A stretch of 43,588 nt of DNA from NCBI GenBank assembly GCA_002719695.1, contig PBEQ01000008.1, positions 14,725 to 58,312 on the forward strand, written 5' to 3'. The translations under genes and the position numbers were made by a program. Positions within the stretch are counted from its first letter, which is position 1; every line of letters starts with the position of its first letter. This DNA is from a bacterium (GTDB lineage Bacteria; Margulisbacteria; Marinamargulisbacteria; GCA-2716485; GCA-002719695). This document shows, one piece after another, positions 29,101-33,756 of this stretch. Below the pieces are notes generated by a model, which saw nothing but the letters and a program-made list of their open reading frames with translations, had not been told where the DNA came from and searched no databases.

Positions 29101-30752
29101 CCGATATGACTAATAAGCTATATGGATTAAAAATAGATATGAATTCTAATACAGCTCCTGAATCGGATGAGGATCCTAACTATTTAATGGCAGGTAATGC
29201 GGATGCTTATGGTATTCATGTTGATATGTCTGATTTAAAGGTAGCTGGAGCTGCTTCTGGTACTTATTATGAAAACCTTTTTGGTAATAAGTATGCTGCT
29301 GCTTTTATGGGAGGTGCTGTTGGTATTGGAACGGAAACCCCACGTTATCCTTTAGAAGTAGTGGGTGAATCTAATAGTGTTCTTGCTGGTTTTGGAAGTA
29401 TTGGTTCTGGAATGGTTATTAGGGATTATGGGTTAGGTAAATTAGGAATAAATGTAATTAATGATAGTGTTAATTCTAGTTTAGAGCATATTGGTATTAC
29501 GATTAAGGCTTCTGAAACCAATGGCTCTGGCTATGCTCCTGCATTAGTTGGTATTGGAACTCTAAATCCTGATAAAGCGTTGGTTGTTAATGGAGATATG
29601 CGTTTGGGTGTTCGATCGTTAAATTCTGTAGCTGGTCTATATGGCCGCTATGGAAATAAATTGTTTTTTTCAGGTGGGCCAAGTTATGGTTTAGATAGTG
29701 ATAATGGGGATGATTTGTTTATTGCTAGGTATAATGTTGAGGATAAATCGTCTCATTTACGAGTTAACTTTTCAACTATCAATTCTGATTCGAATGATGA
29801 AGCTGGTGTAGCAAATGGGACAGATCAATTTGTTGTTGGATATACAAAAAGTTCTGGATTGTATCAACCTATTTTAAAGGTTCATAATAATTCAAGAGTT
29901 ACTGTATGGGGCGATACAACCTTAACTACTCAAGCTCAAGATTATTTACCCGATTCAACGTTACATGTTAGAGGGTCAGGTTCTACAAACGATTCAGTAT
30001 TTGGAGATTATACGGCTACTTTAGAAAGAAGTGGTGGGGTTGATAGTGGCGTGCTAGCGTTATCTTATGATACATCAGAGTCGTTAAGTGAAAAGTCAAA
30101 ATTTATTGGTTTTTATAGTGCTCAAACCTTAATTGGTTCAATTGAAGGAAATAGTAATGGTGGTATTCGTTTTGTAACATCAGGTGCGGATTATGCAGAG
30201 TATCTTAAGAAAAAAGATAGTATGGAGTCGTTTGAAAAAGGTGATATTGTAGCGGTTGTTAATGGAGTTATATCAAAAGATACTAGTGATTTTCAGCAGT
30301 TAATGGTTTTAAGTAGTGCGGCTGCTATTGCAGGTAACTGGCCACAAGGTAATAAAGACGATTTTGAGTTGGTTGCATTTTATGGTCAGGTACCAACAAA
30401 GGTAAAAGGTCGTGTGAGCAAAGGAGATTTTATTTTAGCTGGATTTGGTAATGATGGCATTGGTATTGCTAAATCTCAAGATAGCTTAAGTTCACAAGAT
30501 CGTAGTCGTATTGTTGGCCGAGCTTGGGAGTCATCAAATGATCGTGGTGTAAAACTAATTAATACGGCAGTTGGCTTTTCTTTTGGGAATTATTCACTTA
30601 ATGATGAAATGGCTCAACTAAATAATTTAAACAAACAATTAGATGGTCTTCGTTCTGAAAGAGATGATTTATTATCAACGTATCAAACAACTTTAGAAAA
30701 ACAGTCTCAGCATATAGAGACATTATTAATGAAACTTGAAAATAGTCGTTAA
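20109..30752 (+). CDS. Giant secreted fibre protein 2 (3547 aa, VGIGT repeats, Peptidase_G2-like C-terminus)
   Basis: A paralogue of giant protein 1. It has a signal peptide (MKQFLVYLCLIVMLVISNNSVLIAHND). The N-terminal domain has the form usual for fibre-type surface proteins (ISFDVQLADSSGPLNGNYFVTIRI ... FQNGVASFVLGD ... SVPYSIYSQ). I counted about 18 repeats of the type GNVGIGTDNPTEELVVSGSI, better preserved than in giant 1. A beta-roll head lies at about residues 630-715 (NIASGLASFVGGG ... HNGSFVWAD). Six long GLYVDV/YAA modules and beta-helix-like SANxLxV stretches follow, then a C-terminal Peptidase_G2-like domain (ADYAEYL, LSSAAAIAGN, GQVPTKVKG) and a coiled coil. I see no cysteine beyond the signal peptide. 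The ATGA overlap with the protease gene implies coupled translation. Expected to form a long trimeric surface fibre; binding target unknown. Confidence 0.86.
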   Translation: MKQFLVYLCLIVMLVISNNSVLIAHNDSHELAIDSNYNFIVPPRISFDVQLADSSGPLNGNYFVTIRIGSKANINENYDMVPFRWIRSFSNVNFQNGVASFVLGDNSNPITPNDLSDSDTVIQIEVNQLTAAFPLPSVPYSIYSQSSLHAEEIKAENIIGSFITTMNISNDFIVSKNGEIAVYIDSTNQRVGVGKKPDSSYEMDINGSVNAAAYFIQGSSIGEIFSWTKKDGNLFYNGNVGIHTEDPQYALHVSGNISAEEYFVVMEDANTGAKQYVTLEDHLAAQGLNWKSDANETNRLGIYYIAGNVGIGTSENIVESLVVSGAIKLSESIQDADDIKPGTIEYRENDFIAYSDAGEFSLTGIKIDPNSDNLNSIPRGSIPYFVADGFLDVTDNFKVVTSNDFFGVAIGTDNTTAALTVQGNGQDSYLEVLSEQNEPVFIVNKDGNISVGTTNINENIKFKIDGIVDATEFLKNGNPLASSLSENSFWNIGETHYGELNQAATDLFYSAGFVGIGTASPKNMLELSSSTDSVALTFDINDVDLFTIGITSENASTFVISQGSNLDLPIFSFSTKNIGVGLSEPKVSLHVSGNAGFLVEGETDLTYSLSQDFPEPVTGSAMFYYPVRAAFRAGYASDLEWSDANLGAYSAAFGYNNIASGLASFVGGGYENVASGDYSVVPGGILNKAIGDYSFAGGYYASALHNGSFVWADTTSSLNRFESAQNNQFLIRAYGGVGINTNQTSESALTVQHQGSGDILRLIGSGASDQTIGVSSKGQFYMGDQPSPSHDDAKLLVSGRVGVGTDDPKALFHIENTDDEQAYLMYIKGSSSTNASSNVFVITNTGNVGIGTEHPTVKLAVSGNIKADSFLMVDPDDPTAVIQLQPSNGSPFQMYTGLGRSDAYRLQGFIGLGTMTPNTLLELSNQNDVQALPIITFDYNDVDIVQMGLITSNEGVFFAIAPSSNFTSENATFVITGNSVILGRGVVPPNTNFALDVSGNLNIDGKLAVGTDNVLNDYDVFVNGALAVSTLNIGGSDFELPDDNLWKVNGVNLYASDNYIVLIGTDNASQSLTDALVVSGSVRVDNLIISANQFKLDGELAVDHVRFQDQAVSTQSASVFVEGGELVFEKWDGTKKSLSSPLQAIEGDSNQSGPLAFWVNNNTISKSPFYWDGGKKELAITSNVVISNYEVQANGLEVSTNVSFLDSIGFAIETTIDHKGIANSSTDYTLYDLDLNIEEDWGRQGTPIAIRGIDLNLRNNEDTLILNQASVTGLYVDVTSVNVSESQFGNKYAAKFLGGNVGIGIEDPSVALEVNGVISANYFNITSGISIPELVINEGVYALVVKKSGTEARVGIGTESPQTSLDVDGTVSANLLTVSGLLVSTMNIGDGSFVVDATGNIGIGTDFPEASFEINRVLDGSNQNSPYIAEKISLGIDGTTLVGQTYVFQQDLTGLYLDLDTMTNSSIQDAEIRGLDLDLVSVNLRGDSKLYGMYVDVGAPQTENKNRYAAVFLNGNVGIGTDNPTEELVVSGSIKADTLILSEGLEFQTGITVNNSLVVEDVASMNRVSINHLYVEDSFSAKNLSFDNTDIQADNATFGTITANQILDVSYASIDTVSANNIEVNNAVFTDALSVATDNIEPNTLMVNGTIKAISAIFTDTVTVPTLSVNNGTTLFAGNKKVGIGTDTPESALHIISSPDSAFDQANTETWNALKMGVDTDISGQTVGFLFSPDEQVSQNIGSGILAQRTEFGQSSLLFLTDPPNDSPKVRMIISDEGTVGIGDISNPLTFSQKDSSNEPVTLYVNGTATFTDTVTMDRLEVSEITGEVNSLIISANNGIGFRGDVSFNNRVQLDKALAFKNSRSLQIQPTEVPSSVGYLYVYNNDLFYVNQSSSKNISSVYSGDPGKVPVFDDEGTLKSSYPLSFNDNTFTIGTSNSYTQFKLESVVSSDDSVGVQEIIVTFDNRTGSNTRFVAFDIQMEGDDTSDSLGINDTAIGLNIDVSRLSGQSANDNKYAAIFNGGNVGVGISDPGALLHVKQAESENIFRVDGDNFISLMVSSTGNVGVGTATPLALFEIKKPVASYQDDLFKIVSDNVELLRVSSNGSLVIQGDVSANLGVFDVVSANALRIADGMFFVSSNGNVAIGTDNVDLGTITILKEIDSAQTSDYIGEKLDVVIDFEGDGDLTGSNSNWDADYTYNKDLTGFDISLSNANANQFGDSNDTVIAKGINVTMNNLDLGSNAKAYGLYVDVGNEDKGGTRYGAYFNGNVGIGTLTPTYSLTVSGNVYSSGLIVDGNVSANQLTVNNIIVNGLLNVAGDVTINGTLTATTITANSLIVDGAVQAGEGIYNTVTVNQRLFLPQSSQLIVGMEDGFSDSNYIMYVSGNVTFNGIVDVDKLNVSVISANNTTINISSVISANKMISGETISLNMVQFSNSGSTVPNSLFVDGNNLYFNNSSSSPIDLTSFLTSEYPNRIPVYHGSTLTLTSNVYALQFKNNDTLQLGGSLSAGTYQNLGLEIGGQVTKNFTGHLVSVNVKNVTSGSKNFTGVKINFKSENYGGPDPNLWGRLSEGDSAVGLHVDLQQSLGDYYGLGGNVIAPKKYAALFNGGLVGIGTDTPQAALHVKQYENYFNIRKDIFRVDTFGSTTPAFLVDKDGRVGINSLMDNDAITAQFVIEADSTINPFVVSSNSKVQFSVQTNGVGIQTETLGGATLAVSGNMFVRDSLGNDQFFVSDDGVAIGHTIPTADLDIKGDGSKALLRISDGVNDHVYVDKAGKFYMGTFNSSDVQGTPLYDFNIINPTSSIALISNNNDPFATVGLPTKLTAPGNNPYGVLAVNGSNNNNNLLFMGHVTANESLVLFGGSNSPQLNIVASTDTKEKLIMDVTTQGLGINRDFRTDTALAVSGNFFVGADANNAAFVVSPNSNFVGVNTTTQIGSETMRVAGSLLVDELEVAEGGITITTLNVNGQFVLNDTLNGTSGSTFVDLYESVSLNIKLNTDMTNKLYGLKIDMNSNTAPESDEDPNYLMAGNADAYGIHVDMSDLKVAGAASGTYYENLFGNKYAAAFMGGAVGIGTETPRYPLEVVGESNSVLAGFGSIGSGMVIRDYGLGKLGINVINDSVNSSLEHIGITIKASETNGSGYAPALVGIGTLNPDKALVVNGDMRLGVRSLNSVAGLYGRYGNKLFFSGGPSYGLDSDNGDDLFIARYNVEDKSSHLRVNFSTINSDSNDEAGVANGTDQFVVGYTKSSGLYQPILKVHNNSRVTVWGDTTLTTQAQDYLPDSTLHVRGSGSTNDSVFGDYTATLERSGGVDSGVLALSYDTSESLSEKSKFIGFYSAQTLIGSIEGNSNGGIRFVTSGADYAEYLKKKDSMESFEKGDIVAVVNGVISKDTSDFQQLMVLSSAAAIAGNWPQGNKDDFELVAFYGQVPTKVKGRVSKGDFILAGFGNDGIGIAKSQDSLSSQDRSRIVGRAWESSNDRGVKLINTAVGFSFGNYSLNDEMAQLNNLNKQLDGLRSERDDLLSTYQTTLEKQSQHIETLLMKLENSR
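21999..22252 (+). other. YadA-like beta-roll head segment in giant protein 2
   Basis: Encodes YSAAFGYNNIASGLASFVGGG, ENVASGDYSVVPGG, LNKAIGDYSFAGG and HNGSFVWAD. The 14-residue periodicity matches trimeric adhesin heads. It is followed by NNQFLIRAYGGVGINT, a common junction in fibre proteins. Confidence 0.7.
23755..29330 (+). repeat. Six dispersed 'GLxVDV ... YAAxFxGGNVGIGT' modules in giant protein 2
   Basis: Approximate copies lie at 23755-24035, 24390-24680, 25940-26200, 26610-26940, 27650-27960 and 29060-29330. Each spans about 90-110 residues. Examples are VTGLYVDVTSVNV...KYAAKFLGGNVGIGI, LYGMYVDVGAP...RYAAVFLNGNVGIGT and AYGLYVDVGNE...RYGAYFNGNVGIGT. Giant protein 1 also has six. Boundaries are approximate. 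Confidence 0.65.
24830..25120 (+). repeat. SANxLxV-type short beta repeats in giant protein 2
   Basis: Runs such as SAKNLSFDNTDIQADNATFGTITANQILDVSYASIDTVSANNIEV have a period of about 13-15 residues with alternating hydrophobic positions and no VGIGT motif. Similar runs recur near 27000-27400, and near 10190-10310 in giant protein 1. They suggest a beta-helical shaft segment. Confidence 0.45.
30165..30745 (+). other. Peptidase_G2/IMC-like domain plus coiled coil of giant protein 2
   Basis: Encodes TSGADYAEYLKKKD, EKGDIVAVVNG, MVLSSAAAIAGNWPQ, FYGQVPTKVKGRVSKGDFILAG, IVGRAWESS and NTAVGFSFG, then a heptad-rich tail (MAQLNNLNKQLDGLRSERDDLL). It is collinear with the end of giant protein 1, so the two C-termini share ancestry and probably maturation. 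Confidence 0.6.
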
Positions 30753-31245
30753 ATATCTTTGGTTGTATATCGTCTGTATTGTTGATCTTTGTAATAGTTT
30801 TACAGTATCAAGTTCTCGTTTTTCTCAGTGGATTTTTCGTGAGGTTAAATGGATTCTTTTTGTTATAGATGGTGCTTGTAAACATTCAGGGAACTGTTGT
30901 AAATCTATTCAAATATCTTATGATTTTTTTCCAATAAAAACTATCAATCGTTTTAATGCTATTTGTAACCATGATTCTAATATGACGCGTTTTATACCTA
31001 ATGTTAAAAATGATGCAATAGATTTTTTTGATTGTCGTTGTTTAACGAGTGATAACTATTGTTCTAGTTATCAATCAAGACCTAAATTTTGTGTTCAGTA
31101 TCCACGTAATATTTTGTTTTCAGATGCTCAATTATATGAAGGATGTGGTTATTATTTAAAACAAGTTATATATTTACCATTTTTTTCTTCTTCATCTTTA
31201 AAAAAAAAGATTATGTGTTTTAAATTTAATAATCATTTGTCTTAA
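30736..31245 (+). CDS. YkgJ-family (UPF0153) cysteine-cluster protein
   Basis: A 169-aa protein carrying the YkgJ cysteine pattern: CKHSGNCC (residues about 48-55), then CRCLTSDNYCSSYQSRPKFCVQYP and a final EGCGYY. The family consensus is CxxCGxCC followed by CxxLxxxxCxxYxxRPxxCRxxP; here the first spacing is CxxxGxCC. It is annotated as a putative zinc- or iron-chelating domain and its biochemical role is unknown. The ORF start (ATG 30736) overlaps the 3' end of giant gene 2 by 17 bases in another frame, implying coupled translation. A later start (for example GTG 30760) is possible, since the first residues look hydrophobic and unconserved. It is the last gene of the cluster before a small gap with a probable promoter. 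Confidence 0.75.
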   Translation: MKIVVKYLWLYIVCIVDLCNSFTVSSSRFSQWIFREVKWILFVIDGACKHSGNCCKSIQISYDFFPIKTINRFNAICNHDSNMTRFIPNVKNDAIDFFDCRCLTSDNYCSSYQSRPKFCVQYPRNILFSDAQLYEGCGYYLKQVIYLPFFSSSSLKKKIMCFKFNNHLS

Positions 31246-31264
31246 TGATCGTCTTAAAATAAGT

Positions 31265-31294
31265 GTTTCATGAGATTGATATAACGTATATAAT
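31265..31294 (+). promoter_or_regulatory. Probable promoter of the acidic-tailed gene
   Basis: A perfect TATAAT lies at 31289-31294, with a weak -35 (TTTCAT, 31266-31271) at 17-base spacing. It sits 30 bases before the ATG at 31325, which is preceded by GGGAG. This is the only clear gap between the fibre cluster and the next gene group. Confidence 0.4.
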
Positions 31295-31324
31295 ATAGTT
31301 TGATTAAAAATTGGGAGTTTAATT

Positions 31325-31801
31325 ATGGCATCTATTAGATCTGATATAACTACATTAGATCGATTTCAAAGTTTTATTGTTTTTGAACCTGCTTCAATAA
31401 GAATTTCGGATAATGATATTTTGTATATTGGGAATAATGTTCAAACTATTTTTGATGAGACATTTGAAAAAGTTTCTTTGTTACAAAATGATATAAAAAT
31501 GAAGATTTTACTAAATAAATTTGAAAAAATTGGTAATATGTTAAGTCTTTTAGAATCTAATGATAATGTGATTATAACAAAGTTTTTTGATCGTATTTGG
31601 CGACGTTATTCTTATGTAAGTCATTTAGGTGAATCATTTTTTTCTTTGGATGTGTTTTTAGATTTTTTTCCTCAATTTGATACTGAGTCAGAAAAAGTTA
31701 TTGCTCAACGTATTGATGCTAATGTTGATCAATTTGATGAAGAAGATGACGATGACGAAGATGAAGATGAAGATGAAGATACAAATTCATCAGATGAATA
31801 A
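31325..31801 (+). CDS. Hypothetical protein with strongly acidic C-terminal tail
   Basis: A 158-aa protein I do not recognise. The first 130 residues look soluble and helical (TIFDETFEKVSLLQNDIKMKILLNKFEKIGNMLSLLES, KFFDRIWRRYSYV). The tail is almost pure Asp/Glu (DEEDDDDEDEDEDED) and is encoded partly by a GAAGAT hexanucleotide repeat. The shape, a small folded domain plus acidic tail, is reminiscent of the RNA polymerase delta subunit RpoE of Firmicutes, but I see no convincing sequence match and do not assign it. It has its own promoter-like TATAAT and a GGGAG ribosome site, and lies 33 bases before ychF. A real gene is likely, given the good start signals and the spacing to ychF. Confidence 0.65.
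   Translation: MASIRSDITTLDRFQSFIVFEPASIRISDNDILYIGNNVQTIFDETFEKVSLLQNDIKMKILLNKFEKIGNMLSLLESNDNVIITKFFDRIWRRYSYVSHLGESFFSLDVFLDFFPQFDTESEKVIAQRIDANVDQFDEEDDDDEDEDEDEDTNSSDE
31757..31780 (+). repeat. GAAGAT hexanucleotide tandem repeat (4 copies)
   Basis: Four exact GAAGAT units lie in the acidic tail of the hypothetical gene, preceded by GATGAC-type variants. Slippage would add or remove Glu-Asp pairs without shifting frame. Confidence 0.85.
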
Positions 31802-31816
31802 TCTATTTGAAATAGA
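31802..31816. other. Short palindrome between the acidic-tail gene and ychF
   Basis: TCTATTTGAAATAGA is a perfect 15-base inverted repeat around a central G. It could be a small operator or a weak RNA hairpin (6-bp stem, TGA loop). It has no U-tract, so it is not a convincing terminator. Confidence 0.3.
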
Positions 31817-31834
31817 GTATAACGTGTTTTAACG

Positions 31835-32932
31835 ATGTCTAATAAATTATCTATTGGTATAGTAGGGTTACCTAATGTTGGAAAGTCAACATTGTTTAAT
31901 GCTATTACTCAAGCAGGTGTTGCGTCTGAAAATTATCCTTTTTGTACCATTGATCCAAACGTTGGCGTTGTTTCAGTTCCAGATTTACGATTAACGACCT
32001 TGGCTGGGTTATCTGAATCTGACAAAATCTTGCCAGCTACTATTGAGTTTGTTGATATTGCTGGATTGGTTGCCGGTGCTTCAAAAGGTGAAGGATTAGG
32101 AAATCAATTTTTATCTCATATTCGGTCTACATCTGTGATTGCTCACGTCATTCGATGTTTTGATTCGGATGATGTTACCCATGTACATGGGCGTGTGGAT
32201 CCTTTGGGGGATTATGATGTGATCATGAGTGAGTTAATTTTAGCTGATTTGGCCCTTTGTGAAAAATTATTAGAAACCTATAATAAGAAAATTAAGCAAG
32301 ATAAGTCTGCTCAAGCTATTGTTGATGTTTTAACATTATTAAGTGATGAATTATCGCAAGGTAACGCTATTAAGCAATGTGATTTAAACCAAGATCAACT
32401 TGATTTAATTTCATCGTTTCAATTTATAACACTAAAGAAACAATGTTTTGTTGCTAATGTTGCTGAAGATTCATTAGGAACTGATAATGAGTATGTTAAA
32501 CAGCTTAAGAAATTTGCTGCTGATCATAATGAAGATGTTATTGTTATTTCTGCAGCTTTAGAACAAGAGTGTTCGTTATTATCTGGTGATGAAAAGAAAG
32601 AATTTTTAAGTGAGCTTGGAATTACTTATTCTGGATTAGATCAATTGTGTTTAGTATGTTATTCCTTATTAGATTTACAGACTTACTTAACTACAGGTCC
32701 GAAGGAAACAAGAGCGTGGACTATCAAAAAGGGATTTACAGCTCCTGAAGCAGCCGGTGTTATCCATACGGATTTTCAAAATGGTTTTATTCGAGCTAAT
32801 GTAATTCATTATGATGATTTTGTGTCATGTGGCGGGTTTAAATCAGCAAAAGAAAAAGGCTTATTAAGACAAGAAGGTAAAGATTACGTTATGCAAGATG
32901 GGGATGTGGTTGAGTTTTTATTTAATGTATAA
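31835..32932 (+). CDS. ychF: Ribosome-binding GTPase/ATPase YchF (OLA1 family)
   Basis: A 365-aa protein of standard family length. The G domain opens with IGIVGLPNVGKSTLFNAIT (Walker A), then ENYPFCTIDPNVGVV (switch I), FVDIAGLVAGASKGEGLGNQFLSHIR (G3 DIAGL), and FVANVAED in the place of the classic NKxD. This altered G4 is the mark of YchF and goes with ATP preference. The C-terminal TGS domain reads LQTYLTTGPKETRAWTIKKGFTAPEAAGVIHTDFQNGFIRANVI. YchF binds ribosomes and modulates translation and stress responses. It lies 33 bases after the acidic-tail gene and 17 bases before the DUF368 gene, so the three probably share a transcript. Confidence 0.97.
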   Translation: MSNKLSIGIVGLPNVGKSTLFNAITQAGVASENYPFCTIDPNVGVVSVPDLRLTTLAGLSESDKILPATIEFVDIAGLVAGASKGEGLGNQFLSHIRSTSVIAHVIRCFDSDDVTHVHGRVDPLGDYDVIMSELILADLALCEKLLETYNKKIKQDKSAQAIVDVLTLLSDELSQGNAIKQCDLNQDQLDLISSFQFITLKKQCFVANVAEDSLGTDNEYVKQLKKFAADHNEDVIVISAALEQECSLLSGDEKKEFLSELGITYSGLDQLCLVCYSLLDLQTYLTTGPKETRAWTIKKGFTAPEAAGVIHTDFQNGFIRANVIHYDDFVSCGGFKSAKEKGLLRQEGKDYVMQDGDVVEFLFNV

Positions 32933-32949
32933 CAATTTTTAGGATTGTA

Positions 32950-33756
32950 ATGTCTTCATTGGTTCTTGTTTTAAAAGGAGTTGCCTTAGGGTTAGCTAAT
33001 ATAATTCCGGGCTTAAGTGGTGGTACCGTTGCTTTGATATTAGGTATATATCAATTTATTATTGATTGCTTAGCATCGTTAGTGTCATTTAAGAAGCAAA
33101 CATTTATGTCGTCTTTGGTATGTTTGTTTTGGATTGGTGTTGGTGGCATCAGTGGGATTTTTTGTTTTTCATTTCTTATTGATTGGTTACTAACTTATTA
33201 TCTGGAGCCGAGTTCTTTTTTCTTTATTGGAGTTATAATAAGTTCAATTCCATATATTTTAATTTCTGAGTCAATTAAAATTGTAACAGTACCCCGAATA
33301 AGTTTATGTGTGATAGGTATTTTAACTGGGTTTTTATTTGTTAGTTTTAAATCGTTATCTATGGCGCCTGAAATTGTTGGTAATTATTCGAATACATATG
33401 TTTTTCTTTCTGTTATGATTGCGGCTGCTACAATGATTATCCCAGGATTAAGTGGATCGTTAGTCTTAGTTTTATTTGGAACGTATTCTTTTGTAATTGC
33501 TTCAATTAAAGGGGTGTTAATTACTAATTTAGGCTTAATTGCTGTTGCTGTAGGAATTGGTGTTTTTGGGTGTTCAAAGTTAATTAGTTTTTGTATTAAA
33601 AACCATTTTCAACTAACTATGAGTCTTGTAATTGGTTTGATGATTGGAACGGTTCCAGGTGTGTTTAATGGATTTTCTTTGCCTTATTTATATTTAAATG
33701 TTTTATCCTGTTGTTTTGGTATTAGTATTGTTTGGATACTAAAAATTTTTCGTTAA
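32950..33756 (+). CDS. DUF368 (PopT-type) polyprenyl-phosphate transporter
   Basis: A 268-aa multi-spanning membrane protein. The DUF368 signature occurs twice, as expected for its internal pseudo-symmetry: GLANIIPGLSGGTVALILGIYQFII near the N-terminus and MIIPGLSGSLVLVLFGTYSF in the second half. DUF368 proteins (PopT) are implicated in returning undecaprenyl phosphate across the cytoplasmic membrane for reuse in envelope polymer synthesis. It starts 17 bases after ychF. It converges on the M16 peptidase gene, with stop codons overlapping by 4 bases, so no terminator fits between them. Family call is firm; substrate is by family knowledge. Confidence 0.88.
   Translation: MSSLVLVLKGVALGLANIIPGLSGGTVALILGIYQFIIDCLASLVSFKKQTFMSSLVCLFWIGVGGISGIFCFSFLIDWLLTYYLEPSSFFFIGVIISSIPYILISESIKIVTVPRISLCVIGILTGFLFVSFKSLSMAPEIVGNYSNTYVFLSVMIAAATMIIPGLSGSLVLVLFGTYSFVIASIKGVLITNLGLIAVAVGIGVFGCSKLISFCIKNHFQLTMSLVIGLMIGTVPGVFNGFSLPYLYLNVLSCCFGISIVWILKIFR

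Noticed and set aside
4194-30752. Prophage or phage tail module, suggested by VGIGT repeats, the Peptidase_G2-like domain and a tyrosine recombinase
   Set aside because: No capsid, portal, terminase, tape measure, holin or lysin genes are present. Both giants have signal peptides. The recombinase looks like a housekeeping Xer and there are no visible att repeats.
31802-31816. TCTATTTGAAATAGA as a transcription terminator
   Set aside because: The stem would be only six A/T-rich pairs with no following U-tract; I list it only as a palindrome.
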